The notes beneath the pieces are model-generated. The model was not told where the DNA came from, searched no databases, and saw nothing but the letters and a program-made list of their open reading frames with translations. Position numbers and translations under genes: made by a program. DNA of 64,000 bases from Zhengitettix transpicula. Lineage: Eukaryota; Arthropoda; Insecta; Orthoptera; Tetrigidae. The stretch is from contig CM073590.1 of the NCBI GenBank assembly GCA_037074705.1, forward strand, positions 113,666,100 to 113,730,099, read 5' to 3'. Shown piece after piece: positions 11,767 to 23,759 of the stretch. How positions within the stretch are numbered: the first letter of the stretch is position 1; each line of letters begins with the position of its first letter.

Positions 11767-12109
11767 TAATTATTTTACATTCAACACACATTTTTTATTT
11801 TAATTTAAATGATATTTATATCAGGTTATATAAATGCTGTATTGCTTGGAATAAATTTAAATGGTGGTATACATATATTCTTGAAAGTTTGTAATGAAAA
11901 TTATGAGGCAGGATTTAATAATTTGATTTAATGCTCTTATAATTTAATGAATATTGAATACGAACATAATAATTTTGTTCAACTAAAACAAGAAACCATT
12001 ACAATGTTTTGTTCACAATTTTGGGCAATCATCATGTAATTATCAGTTAAGAAAAAACAGAATAAAAGCTTTCAATGAAGCTTCACCATATAGGCATGAA
12101 GTTTTATTT

Positions 12110-12185
12110 AAAGGTCAGGATGGATGTACTAAGCAGCTCCTGGGTTTGGTTCGCAGTGGAGTCAAGATTTTTCCATCTTGAACTG
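12110..12185 (+). repeat. tRNA-like SINE fragment
   Basis: GGGTTTGGTTCGCAG resembles a B box, and the following AAGATTTTTCCATCTTGA resembles the segment downstream of the tRNA-like cores at 57.6 and 61.6 kb. Only this short piece is left. Confidence 0.3.
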
Positions 12186-12435
12186 TTATTACCAGTTATG
12201 AATGAATACATATATGCCAAATTAAATATATAAATGTACATGTAATGCCATGGATTGTGTCCTATGATGGTTGTAATTGTTTATTACCTGTTGAATTCCC
12301 AAAATTGTGGATGAAACATTGTAATATTGCAATGTTTATATTTGTTTTAGTTCAATAATACACATTTTTTTCTGACAAATTGGTCAGATTTTGTTTATTT
12401 ATTTTATAATAATTTTCAGACTATATTAAATAATA

Positions 12436-13368
12436 TGAGGGAGAGTCAAATGAGAACCTTAATTTTTTTAAATTTTATTTATTGTGTACACATACAACAA
12501 ACCTGTATCATTTTTTGACATTGTCTCCTTCATGCTTCCAAAGTGCCTGAATTCCAGTTCTTTTGGGAGACTATGCAATCACTCATGCACCACAAGACAC
12601 ACATTGCCATCGAAAGTAAAATTTCTTGCCAGAAAGAGCTTCTTTTAGGGGTCCAAACATATAGAAACTACTTGGCTCTCTTCATTTCTGGCTGATGGCA
12701 ATGGTCTCAGGATTTGTCTTCAGTGATATTCATGCAAGGAAGGCAAGGAACTGCCAAGTTCAAGGAGCCTCAGAAGTTCTTCACATGCATCAACACACTA
12801 CTGCTTCAATTCAAGAGTCAGCTGTCTCGGCACCCATCATGCAAACACCTTATGAAACCTGAGCACATCATGCTTAATGTGATGTGCTGAATCTTGATAA
12901 TACATACAGCTGTTGCAGTGTCATCCAATGTCACTTTGCTGTTTTCCATTACAATCGCTTCAACTGTTACTGTGGTTTTGGGAGTCAAATCATGATGTGC
13001 CTGGTCTGGGCTGGAGCATCAGTTGGAGATGTCACACCATTTGAGAACTTCCTTCACCTTTCATACACATGATGCTGTGACAGACAGGCACCCCCATAGT
13101 GGACATTCATTCTGCGATAAATGTCTATAGGTTTCATACCCTCACTTTGCAAAAATATAATCACTGAATGTTGTAAGTCTCTGGTGCACATTGCTGGTGA
13201 GACTACCATCTTTATTCTGTTCCTGCACTGATGTTTGCACATCTGCACTGTGTTGCCACCTAACGGACACCTGGAACATTATTTAAAACACATGTACCAA
13301 CATCAAACCGCTGATGACCACTTTTGATTGTACATTAAACTTTTAATGTTTCATTCGACTCTTCCTCG
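12436..13368 (-). mobile_element. mariner-family transposon, internally deleted
   Basis: The left end TGAGGGAGAGTCAAATGA is the imperfect complement of the right end TCATTCGACTCTTCCTCG. TA dinucleotides flank both sides (12434-12435 and 13369-13370), as expected for a Tc1/mariner target duplication. At about 930 bp it is shorter than a full mariner (about 1.3 kb). It lies in the 11459-14317 intron of Glce. Confidence 0.75.
12540..13260 (-). pseudogene. mariner transposase relic
   Basis: The minus-strand frame at 13248-13054 reads ...FLQSEGMKPIDIYRRMNVHYG...LSQHHVYE, the N-terminal helix-turn-helix region of mariner transposases. Further on, in other frames, come HHIKHDVLRFHKV, WVPRQLTLELKQ, DACEELLRLLE and near the end VHEWLHSLPKELEFRHFGSM-like sequence. 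Stops and frameshifts break it, and most of the catalytic DDD region appears deleted, so it cannot be active. Confidence 0.7.
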
Positions 13369-13539
13369 TATAAGAATTTTTATCTCAATTCAAAATTTTA
13401 ATTAGACATAAGTCAATGAATGATTTATGTTTTTGAGATTCAAGGTTTAATAATGATTTGATGTTTCTTATCTCAGAGTAAAATTAGTAGGCCATGTAGC
13501 ATGGATATAATCTAGGCTTGGTAATGCATATTATTTCCC

Positions 13540-14120
13540 ATCCAGGTTAACCTTTGAATTTTGTCAGCGGTGAGGTAGAAAGATGTGGCGTAGTTCGAGA
13601 AAATCCTGTAAAGGTTGTTGGAAGCATAGTGTGGTGATTTCTTACTTAGAATCTTTTCTTTGATTGTTCTTTGATATTTAGAGAAGCAGCTATCTGAATT
13701 TCTCTAAAGCTATCTGAGAGATAGACTCTTCTAAGATCAACCTTAAAATAACTTTACTTTTGACTTTAAATCTTCCACTTCACTTGAGATGCACAGGGTA
13801 ATCAGGAATTATTATTTCTGATTTGGATGCTAAATTCAATCTGTCTGTTTCAAATGCTACTGATTCTTGGCTCCGATCCAGTTTTTGGAGCACAGGTTTG
13901 TGAATTCTTTAAGTACCACCTTCTTGGTAGCAATATTGGTATCTGGGCGGAGCTTCTTACATGACTCTGGAACTTTCTCTTAGTGAACCTTTCCCCACAG
14001 CTTTCATATGCCTCGACCATCTCCAGGTCAGCAATCTCTGTGGCCTGCTATTCCAATTCACTATTGTTCATGTCATGCTCTGGGTTTGTGAAGACGTGAC
14101 AAGCTGGAGACATGTTTTTA
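13540..14120. other. Unclassified, less AT-rich intron segment
   Basis: The base composition is richer in G and C than the surrounding intron, and the minus strand shows short broken open stretches. This suggests an old coding relic of a mobile element. I could not assign it to a family. Confidence 0.25.
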
Positions 14121-14317
14121 CCTGATGTATTCTTGTTGCATTAAATATTTGTGCATCTCCAATTTATATGAATAAATAATCATTTCAATAAAAATTGTGT
14201 GCTTCAAGTTATTGAAAAGTTAAATTAGAGCTTTGTTTGTGATTCTACCAAAAGTAATTATTAGAGACCACATCTCTCTTTAATTTTTGTTTATAAATTG
14301 ATACTTTATTGTTTCAG

Positions 14318-14505
14318 ATTGTAGGATTAACATTTCGCGGTGTCGGTTGTGTAGACAATATAACTTTATCATCCAGCCAACACTTATCACAGTTCTATGA
14401 TGCAGCGAGATGGCTTGTGAAGCACCAAGATTCAAGAACAGGAGGTTGGGCTAATCCTGTAAGAAGAAAATTGACAAATTTAATGCAGGAACTTGAACCT
14501 GGCTG
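14318..14505 (+). CDS. Glce: D-glucuronyl C5-epimerase, exon 5 of 6 visible
   Basis: Acceptor TTGTTTCAG at 14317, phase 0 start, phase 2 end at GGCTG|GTATAG. It encodes VGLTFRGVGCVDNITLS...ARWLVKHQDSRTGGW...LTNLMQELEPGW, matching the family's GKGFLDNITIS and DWLVRNQDEKGGWPI..RKL..LEPGW blocks. The split tryptophan codon TG|G is restored by the next exon, giving GWYSSMGQGHA as expected for the (alpha/alpha) barrel domain. The open frame runs on past the donor by chance. Confidence 0.95.
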
Positions 14506-15079
14506 GTATAGCATTTTATTTATTGTTGATTTAATTTTTTGTATTATTATTTCTCTTAATTTTTACATAGATTGAGTATAAATAATAACATTTCAAACGT
14601 GTGTAGATAGAACAACAAATTTGAAATAGAAAGAGGACAAAATGAGATATTTCATCAAATATGTTTTGGGTATCGATAGTAATACATCATTTATCATTGC
14701 ATTTTAATTTTGTATAATAGTTTTTGTAGATTTATAATTAATTTGATACATTAAGAAAAACAAAGCTGAAAGAGGCTTTTGAGTTTAGTGAGTAAAATCT
14801 AGTTATCAGTGGTTACACATATCCTGGAGTGTCTGTCAGAAGCTTACATAGATCAGCCTTTAATTTAGTAGTGTTTTTGTATTTAATAGAAAAATTTCCT
14901 TTCTTAAATTTAACCAATGTTTAATGATTAAAATTAGAACTGCCATTAACAGAATGAGGTGCCTGTGTTGTTTGTATTTTTTTTAATTAATGTATTTATT
15001 CCTCAGGCTTTTTCTAGTTTGCCACATAATAACTTACTTTTTCTATTAAATAATTTCTTCACTCTGGCAATGTGCATTT

Positions 15080-16260
15080 TTACCTCCTGATGTCATCTCA
15101 AGTCTTCAGTGACAATACTTCCAAGATATTTAAGGGAATTTACTTGGCTCATATTTACTTATCCTATCTTTGTCTGTTTTTGTCCTTCACTAATCACCGT
15201 GATCTTTGTTTTTGAAGTGTTTATTTTCATCCCAAATTCCCCACAAGCTTCCTTTAAATCTTTTAGCATTTTGTTTGCTGTTCTTTCACTGTCTGCCAAC
15301 AGTACCGTGTCATCACAAATCTTATACCTTACATTCTCTTTCCACCAGCACATATTCCTCTTTTCCATTTTAGCATACCTTAAGATCTCTTCAAGTATAC
15401 ATTGAACACCAATAGGGAAAGGCAACACCCTTGTCCAACTCCCTTTCCAATTCTGCTATCATCTGACATTTAATTTCCAATTCTAATTATTTTCTGTTTT
15501 AAGTACAAATTGTGTATTTGCCTTCTCTCCTTCCAATCTATCCCTTTGCTCTTCATTATATCCATCAGTTTTTCCATTCAACTCTGTCAAACATTTTTTC
15601 TTAATCAAAAAAACTGCATATAATTCTCTACTTTTCTCAATTTATCTCTTGCTTATGGTTCTTAACAAGCCAATAGTGTCTTGCGTACCTTTTCCTTTCT
15701 TGAATCCAAACTGTTCTTCTCCAATATTTCTATCCAGTTTGCCATTTAGTCACCTATTCAGCACTCTCAGTAGTATTTTGGCTGCCTGATACATTAGACT
15801 AATAGTCCTATACTATTTACATTTCCTTATATTTCTCATTTTCTTGATGGATATCATAACTACTTAAAGAAAGTTTTCTGGCCAGGCTCCTTTGTCATAT
15901 ATTTCATTACAGAGGTGTACTGTCTCTCTCCTTCCTCTGTTTCCTAAACTCTTTAGCACTTCTATCAATTCTGCATGCCTTCCTATTTACAATTTCCAGC
16001 ATTACCTTTTCTATTTCTTCTATAAAGATACCATATCCTTTTTCTTCCTCAGAAACACCTTTCTCCTCTTCAATCATACTTTTTGATCTTCTTTATACTC
16101 ACATTATACATATTTTTTTAATCTACTAAATACCTCTTCTGTTTTCTATGCTATTGTACCATCCATTCTTTATATTTCTAGCTGATTTTTACATAATTTA
16201 ATAATTTTCCTCTGTTTCTTTTTCTCTATGATGTCACATTTTTCTTTCATCTATCTTTTC
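15080..16260 (-). pseudogene. Non-LTR retrotransposon reverse-transcriptase relic
   Basis: Reading the minus strand from about 16.2 kb downwards gives, across several frames: RTISLMYQAAKILLRVLNR, EEQFGFKKGKGTQDTIGLLR, FDRVEWKNLMDIMKSKGID, IGKGVGQGC.LSP..FNVYLEEILR, then ICDDTVLLADSERTANKM and GMKINTSKTK. These are the ordered fingers/palm blocks of an endonuclease-reverse transcriptase of a type common in cockroach and termite genomes. The catalytic YADD is changed to CDD, and stops and shifts abound. It lies in the last intron of Glce. Confidence 0.8.
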
Positions 16261-16279
16261 CTTGCTTGTTCAGGTTCCT

Positions 16280-17760
16280 TTCTTAATTCATTATTCCTCC
16301 CATGCACTACTGCCTTATCATGGTGGGAAGGTTTGTGTTTCTCAACGACCATGAAAGCTTTGCTGGTGGGAGCTTAAGCTCCTAGTAGGGCTACCCAAGC
16401 CACAGGTTGAATGACAGGGGACAGACAAACAGTAGTCCACTGATCCTCCAGGATGTGGGTTGGGAATGGGGTTAACAAACCCAAACCTTAAAACAAGTCC
16501 TCAATGGCAGCGACATTGGAGGAAGAGTCTTTCAGAATGGTGAAGCTGGCAGAAGAGGCACCTTTCCTCTTTTTGTACAAGAGAGACTGCTACAGACAGC
16601 ATATGACTCACAATGAGTGGCTGAATTTAGGGAAAGGAACAGGATACTACACATTATATTTCCCTAGGAGCACATGGTATGTATCTCTATGTAAAAGAAT
16701 CCAGAGGTAAAGCTTCCCTTCAATCGAATCTCCAGGAGGGGAATATATTGAGAGAAAATGCATATGAAAGGATAAAATAAAGAAAGAAGGAAAGATACAG
16801 ATAGAATTAACACAATCTTTTGAAAGCATGCAAACTATAAAATGTGAAACAGGAGAAGAAAATGAATAGATTAGTTGCGCTCAGTATGTATGAAATGAAA
16901 TGGGGAGAAAGTGGATAAATTGAAGTAGACTCTTTTGGTCAGGAGAAGAAAGTAGTGGTGGAATTGGCATGGAAATACTAATCGATCAAAAATTGAAAAC
17001 CAAGATAAAGAAGGTGCAATATATTGATGGAAGACTTATGTTGATAAGAATGCAGGGGTGTATGAAAGATGTGGTATTAATATGTCATGTCACATCTTTC
17101 ACCCTGCAGCCATATAAGATTCAACCCCATGAATTGGCAAGATGCTCTTACCTCCCTCCTAATTTTCAAGGTTTCTGGATAACTTCTGTGGGTAATGGAA
17201 GAGTATCTATGCTGTCAATCTGTAGAGTGTGACACCAAGGGCAGACAATGGTGGAAGAAGTTGACCGCAGGGCCCACCCAAAGATCTATCTTGGGACCGG
17301 ACCAGTGGAATTCTGCGTACAATAGCCTATTCAGGATTGACATGCCAGAAAGGCCAAGACTTGTTCACATTACAAATTATGTGTCTGTGCTCATAACCAC
17401 CTGTGTCCTGGAGATAACACAGCTATAACACAAATCAGTTCTTATCAAATATGACAATGGATGGAAACTCACAGACTAACATTGGCAGACTCAAAAACAG
17501 AAATCGTGCTCCTCACAAATAAAAGAATGGAAAACATTGTTCAGTTGAATGGGAAGAAAGCCACAGTACAGTCAATGTTTGCATCTGAAATATCTCTGAG
17601 TGACTGTGGATACAAAGCAGACCTTCCGGCCACTCATCAAGAAAGTGACTGATAAGGTAGGTAAAATTACAGCTGTGCTGAGGAGGTTAATACCAGGATA
17701 ATACCAAAGTTCTGTCCTCATGCAAGCTCTGCCTTCTGATGTTTAGGACAACGTAAAAAT
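16280..17760 (+). pseudogene. R1/Jockey-like non-LTR retrotransposon relic
   Basis: The leading part (16310-16500) contains a non-coding block CACTACTGCC..GGTGGGAAGG with CTTTGCTGGTGGGAGC. At 17195-17428 one frame reads TAGPTQRSILGPDQWNSAYN followed by SLFRIDMPERPRLV, a mutated form of the reverse-transcriptase GVPQGSILGP.LWN block. It continues through GWMETHRLTLADSKTEIVLL at 17461-17530, the post-catalytic block. The catalytic YADD is replaced (HITNYVSVLI). The relic is broken and inactive, head-to-head with the opposite-strand relic just upstream. Confidence 0.7.
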
Positions 17761-18059
17761 GGTTCTATGTAATTGTGAAAACAAAAATAAATTGTAAAAT
17801 ATTCCACTTCCCAAACTTTTATTGAAACTTTAAATTTAAATCACCAATCAATATATTCTTGAAAGACCATATGATTTTATGTGTTTACAACAGTAGAAAA
17901 ACTGTCAGTTGTATGAAAAAATTGAACAGCTTTGGGTATTTCAGCAACTTTGAAGTTGTTTACAGTAGGTAAATAAATTGTGTCTATATCCTCATATAAA
18001 CCTTCCAATACCAGAAAATAACCACACAAATTGTAGTATTAATTTCTCTATTAAAAAAT

Positions 18060-18165
18060 AGATAGTGAAGAAGCTGATAAACAGACAAAAATAGGTGATA
18101 AAATAAACACCACGCAATGTTTCGGTCAACCTTGTTGCTTTCGTACATAGTTGAAAATAATAAAA
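18060..18165. repeat. Inverted-repeat MITE, copy 3 (one arm)
   Basis: Contains GCTGATAAACAGACAAAAATAG, a GATAAAATAAACACCACGCAATGTTTCGG segment and an AACCTTGTTGCTTTCGT segment. These correspond to the arm of the 23760-24007 element. Only one arm is present. Confidence 0.5.
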
Positions 18166-18172
18166 GCTATTG

Positions 18173-18365
18173 AAAGAAAGAAAGCTTATACAATCAAACC
18201 TAAGGTTAAGCTTTATCAAAGTATATGCATGGAAAAATTTCGACCAGACCAGGAATCAAATCCAGGACCTTCTACTTACTAGGATGATGCTCTAACCAAC
18301 TGAGCCAATCCCTTAGACCATTGGCTCCATATACTTTGATAAATAGTAAAAGCTTTTATAAATGC
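18173..18365 (-). mobile_element. tRNA-like core inside inverted arms, copy 1
   Basis: Minus-strand bases 18317-18240 carry GGGATTGGCTCAGTTGGTTAGAGC (A box), GGTCCTGGATTTGATTCC (B box) and a T stem: a tRNA-like polymerase III promoter core. Flanking it, the sequence CATATACTTTGATAAA occurs on the right (from about 18329). Its complement TTTATCAAAGTATATG lies on the left (18212-18227), followed by matching AAGCTTATA/TTTTATAA ends. The core thus sits inside a foldback structure, as at 61185-61473. Confidence 0.6.
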
Positions 18366-18644
18366 TGCTTAATCCAGGTAATGTACATGTGACCAGTGTT
18401 GTGTACCATAATTCTATTTCATTTTTTGATAAGTATTAAATTGTTTCAAACATTTGTATTGAGAATTTTATGATAGAATCACATTTTAGTAGTTCTATAT
18501 CTTCACTGGAATACTGAATTTATCCTTAGTAAACACGTGCACAGCTTTATAAGTAAAAGAACATACTCAATTATTAGATGCTGAAAACTTTGCTGAGTTT
18601 AAACCATTATTGTATAACCTAGTAATTTTTATCATTATTTGCAG

Positions 18645-19179
18645 GTACTCATCTATGGGTCAAGGTCATGCTTTATCGGTACTTTCAAGAGCATATTACC
18701 ATTCTGGTGGTGATGTGAAATATCTTCAAGCGGCTCTGGCTGGACTGAAGCCGTTTAATGTTACTAGTAGAAAAGGGGGCGTGCTGGCCATGTTCCTAGA
18801 CCAGGTGCCTTGGTATGAAGAATATCCCACTCAACCTTCTTCATTTGTGCTCAATGGTTTTATTTACTCATTGCTGGGCTTATATGATTTGATGTCTGTA
18901 GCTCCTCGGGACCAGGGTGTTGAAGCAGCTAAGCTTTTTAAACAAGGGATGAATTCTCTTAAACAACTATTGCCAATTTTTGACACAGGTTCAGGATCAG
19001 TTTATGACCTGCGTCATTTCACTGTAGGCTTACCACCTAATTTAGCTAGGTGGGACTATCATGCTACCCATGTAAACCAGTTGTTGTTGTTAACTACATT
19101 GGATAATGACCCATTCCTATCTGAAACTGCTGAGAGGTGGGCTGGATACATGCTGGGGAAAAGATCTGCTCATAATTAA
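18645..19179 (+). CDS. Glce: D-glucuronyl C5-epimerase, last exon with stop
   Basis: Acceptor TTATTTGCAG at 18644; stop TAA at 19177-19179. It encodes the last 178 residues, including GQGHALSVLSRAYY, WYEEYPTQPSSFVLNGFIYS (visible residues 356-375), FDTGSGSVYDLRHF (412-425) and PNLARWDYHATHVNQL (431-446). These are the most conserved blocks of the family, and their tyrosines line the active site in studied homologues. The protein ends ...KRSAHN, like the vertebrate enzyme (..SRAKHN). Total visible protein is 477 residues. The gene looks intact and functional. Confidence 0.97.
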
Positions 19180-19516
19180 ATGGTTAGAAGTATTACTAAT
19201 ATAATAATTGGCCAAATTGTATTTAATGTACTGTAAAATAGCTTGATCTCAAGAAAAACCAAAATACTTGTTTATTTTAGCCAATTTATTAAACATTATC
19301 ATGCCACATTTCATGGGCTGTATTTCTTAAGTTTTTGTTACAAGTAATATAAATGATATAAAGAAAATCTAAAGGCAGTGATAGTTATTTGCACAATGTT
19401 AATTTTGATGAAGTGACTACTAAAAATCGTGTGTTACTACATTTTATCTGTTGTAGTAAATTTGGAAGTAAATTTCATCAAATCAAAGATTCCTTATCAC
19501 ATTTTTCTGGAACTAA

Positions 19517-19522
19517 AATAAA
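19517..19522 (+). terminator. Glce: Candidate poly(A) signal of Glce
   Basis: The first AATAAA after the stop codon, about 340 nt downstream, followed by TG-containing sequence. Other AATAAA motifs occur further on, so the real 3' end is uncertain. Confidence 0.35.
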
Positions 19523-19969
19523 TTGAAATTTGGTGAACAAACTTTTAGAGATTATTAAAGGAATGCTTTTACATTTTGGTATTGTGGGGATGTCTTTAAC
19601 AATCTGGGCCTAGTATATTTTAAGATGTGCTGTTTTACTATGTGTTTGTTGTTTAGTATAAATTTCTGTTATAATAACAAAGCAAGGAGTTTATTACTTT
19701 TGATAAATTTCTATTCTTTAGGATATTCATCCTAATGATCTAAATTTTTGATCTCACATTTTTCTCACTTTGATAAATTGTGTTTGGTCTTCATTTTTCA
19801 CTCACCTCAAGCATCTGCTCAAATTTCAAATGATTTACTTAAGCAATATATATTATAGTTCCTCCAAATGATTGCATAGTGCTGTGAACAATCTTATATT
19901 ACCTAACACCACAGATAAAAAATCTGAGTTTATTTGTTGGGAACTAAGGGGATGCAATATAATTGATAT

Positions 19970-20320
19970 GGTTTGAAACGATATGGAAGGACTAGTGTGA
20001 CTTATCTGGGAAAATGTGGCTTAAGGTACCATGGTTACCATGCTGAGCTACATATCCTGTCAGTCAAGGTAACCAATGCTGCACAGCTGGCCAGCATGAT
20101 ATGCTGTTCTCCTGTACTGGGGGAGGGGAGTTGGCCCTTGGAAAGTTTGACATGTTCGTTACTACCTAGCCTGATGACACCAACTATGAGTCTCTGGTAA
20201 GCCAACCACTCTCTTTTTTGTCCAGTTGAGTGAATTAATTTGATCATGTCATATCATCCTCAGTTGCTTATATGTATTGTAACCTCTGACCCATCGTCCT
20301 TCATTGCTTTCTTCAGTTTT
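19970..20320. other. Unclassified repeat-like segment
   Basis: More GC-rich than the surroundings (for example CCTGTACTGGGGGAGGGGAG near 20113-20132), with 70-75-codon open frames on both strands and no recognised motif. It is probably a decayed mobile element. Confidence 0.3.
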
Positions 20321-20324
20321 GTTA

Positions 20325-20640
20325 GGGCGCCAGATAATTTTTTAATATGAAATTACCAAAACAATTATTTATATGCAATTTATTTATCGAGCAGTGAGAT
20401 GTGTACATTTCTACAGGGAGTGGTCATTAATTCTCAACAACAAACTTCTTTTACTTTAACATTTACAAGACTTTTACGCTCCAATGTTTTGAGCTCCATC
20501 CCCTGAGAAGTCCTACACGGAATTGCCTTTACGAATCTTAGCATGTGCCGTTCACTTAACAATATACGGCGTGGCAAGAGGATGCCGACAAAGGCAATAA
20601 TCCAACCATCAAAAATTAACATGTTACTCTATATATAAGG
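20325..20640 (-). mobile_element. Possible LTR fragment with primer-binding site
   Basis: On the minus strand TGGCGCCCTAACAAAAC (20332 downwards) looks like the tRNA primer-binding site that follows a 5' LTR. The preceding sequence (20640-20340) includes an AT-rich TATATA stretch and a 60-codon open frame. No second LTR or coding region was found, so the call is tentative. Confidence 0.3.
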
Positions 20641-22600
20641 TAATATGAGGGAACATTGCCAAAATAATTGATTTCGATTGGAAAGAAAAATTGAAATTGA
20701 GGTTTCAAATTATCAGATTATCAAATTAACCTTCTACAGGAGATATGGAAATTGACTGCACAGTTCTTTTGACTGTGTTTGGTTGGCACGAAGTGCACTC
20801 ATCTCCTGAAAAAGGAAGCTAGTGCATATATATTCTGCCCCAAATGGTTACACTAGATCTGTATTTCAGTTAAGCATATACTTCATATTTGTTCTGCTCA
20901 TCAATTACATGTAATATCTCTGTTACCCAACACCATATCTGCTTGTACACATTGAACGTCAGTGCAGTAACAGAGTCCTGCTGAAAAGTTTGATGAATGT
21001 ATTCAAATTATTAGTTGGGAAGTCTTATCTTCATGAAAATGTAACAGTTTTTGTTACTTTAAAACATTTTCATAGTAGCATTTTCTCTCGAAATTCATTT
21101 TTAGAATCGTGTCATAGATTCCTAAAATAGTTATTTTAAGATGAGATTAAATAATTTGGCTATGTGTCTTTTAGGAGAATTTTTATTGCAGTTTTATAAT
21201 CAATGTAATGCTCTTATTCTTCAGTGAGGTGTGTTTTGCATATGAATGCAAATAATACCACTTTAGCAATATTTTCTTTTTAATGTGTCTCAAATGCTAA
21301 CTTGGAGATAGCAATATTCTCCATTTCATAATATATCTTCATGAACCATTGTGCATTAGGAAGTAAAGCTTATGCATTTTCTGGTCATTTAACCCAGTAA
21401 AAATTTCCATACACCCAGGTAAAAATTGCTCAATTGGAAACAATGTAACATTAAAATCAATTTATGTATGGTGGTTAAATGAAGTTCAACAAAACATATA
21501 GTACAGAAGTTTCAAGCTCTTAAATAATTCAAAGTTTGTTACTAATAAGTACTGATTTTTGTCATATTTTAATATGTTACTAACTTACTTGTTCACCACT
21601 CTTGTAAAAATTTTGTATTATTATTCCCATAACTGCTTACATTTAGTTGGTCATGAGTCTTCCATCTTATTTGGGGCAGTCTTCTGGCCTCTCATTTTGT
21701 GCCAACATCTATATTCTTTGGTATATACCAAACTTTAGTTGCCAAATGAATTCTTACTAATGTCTGCCTATTTTTTGCTACCATTGCTAATTTTTAGTGT
21801 ATATACTAATTTCTGTTTGTATAAAATGTCATGATAGATTATTTCTTATAAAAGTGGTTGCATGAAACTTACCTTTTTAGATTAATATAAACTCATATTT
21901 GTAGATTTCAGTTTATTTTTAATATTTTTCTTCAAAGCAACATTTAAAAGTCAGTACTCCCAGATAACTTTTTCAGCCATTCTATTTAGGTGTTACTAAA
22001 ACCAAGTTATATATTATAATTTAACAATTGTTCTTCTGTTATTAATGGCAGGACTCATACAATTCATTTATGGAAGTTTTCAATATAAATATATTTTTGT
22101 TTTTTAGTATAGAACGTGTGTATTTATTTAATATTTTTATTTTTTCATGCTAACTAATATATTTATTTCATTTTCTCTTTAAGAAAATTTATACACATTT
22201 CAGAATAAGAGATATTCCATAAATATTTTTATGCAAATTGCTATAACATTTTTAAGTGTATTACTATTTGAAAAAGTCATAGCTTCGTGCTGTACCCTGG
22301 ACTAAATTTATTTACTTTGAGAAACACTTGTATTTGTAGAGACTATTGGTAACTTGTGTTAAACCCAAGATGCACGAGAAAATATAATACATAAATATTT
22401 CAGCACTATTTATTCATGTGAATATGATTTAACATTTGTTTTAGAAAGTGAGGACTTTTCCGGTGTAAATTATTAATAAAGCATTCTTAGACTTCTAACT
22501 TTTTATGAATACACTAATAATTAAATATTTATCCTGCTTAGAAAACTGAGAATGCTTTATACAGAATGCAGCCTCATTTTCACTGAACTGATCTTGCCTT
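20640..22600. other. Intergenic AT-rich stretch
   Basis: No open frame of note, no inverted repeat and no RNA gene recognised. Minus-strand bases near 21640-21800 have slightly higher GC and may be a very old retrotransposon relic. Confidence 0.4.
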
Positions 22601-22619
22601 TTGATATTTAAACATTTTC

Positions 22620-23450
22620 CTCTAGATTGTGCTTCTTTCATCCCATTTGTCCCAGCTGTCTTCTTGACGATCTTTTCTTTCCTATCTATCTAATGGCCAT
22701 CCTCTTGGTTAATTATGGTCTTGTGGGTTCCTGTTCAGAACTTTTCGTTAATGGTTTATCCCCTCTCCTTGATGTGTGTTCTGTCCAAAACCATTTTATT
22801 TTTCTTATAATTTGTGCCTTTTGTGCAGGTTTGATACAGCTTTAAAGTTGTTACTCAAGCAATCACTTGTATTCTTTCCCAAATTAGTTAACATATTACA
22901 TTCTGTTGTGTGCTTGTCCTTATACTGTGTACAATCATGGTATTAATAGGTAACATTTCTAAGCCATATTTCATTATTAGGATAATACATTGATCAAATA
23001 CCTGCCTCATTAGTTCCAATGGCATATTTTATTTAAATATAATGGAATTATTTCAAATGTGCTTGAGCTAGGTTTATTCTTTGATTGAACTGTGTTATTA
23101 TGAATCCTGTTGCGTAAATAAACTGTCCAAAATACGCATACTAATCATTCTTTATTCTTGTGCCTTTCACTAATAGTTTTGATCTATATATTCGTTGAAT
23201 GCCACCTTTGTTTTTCACCCAACTTAATCTTAAGACTTGCCAATGTTATGCATTCATCTTTTTTAGATTTTTACTAATTTATTCACTCATACAATGAATA
23301 GGACAATATCATTTATAAATTGGAGGTGATGCAAATTTTCTCCATCAATTTGAGTCCATGTTCTTCCTGTTATCAGCTTAGTTTATGAATATACTTAACA
23401 CGGACTTTGCCACCTCTTGTCTGCATTGTACTTTTAAAATTGATGATTAG
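22620..23450 (-). pseudogene. Non-LTR retrotransposon relic (RTE-like)
   Basis: The minus strand at about 23340-23160 gives GENLHHLQFINDIVLF (a mutated ADDIVLI palm motif), then K.VAFNEYIDQ. This matches the post-catalytic KMNLSKTKVM..E region of RTE-type reverse transcriptases. At 22700-22620 a K..RQEDSWDKWDER-like piece resembles the C-terminal tail of such proteins. It is very decayed, with many stops. Confidence 0.5.
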
Positions 23451-23759
23451 AGCAGCAAAGTACATATATTATTCAAGAAAAGTGTTAATAATTTTAGAAC
23501 ACCTTTGCTCCTCTTTCAGGATGGAATTAAGAGAACTATTTTAATATACTCAGGGAGTAAGAGTGAGGTGCAATTGTGCTCTAAATTATGAAAGCTTTTT
23601 TACTTCATTTTCTAATGATTCTCATTTTTCATTTTAATGTCACTTCTTATTTTAATGTCACTTTATTCCTATGCTATTTTTAACTTATTTCAAATACATT
23701 GATTATACACTTATTAAAACTAGTTGTTAAAATGAAAAAATTTACATCTGATTGAAAAT

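Noticed and set aside
15109..15405. 98-codon plus-strand open frame
   Set aside because: Antisense shadow of the reverse-transcriptase relic.
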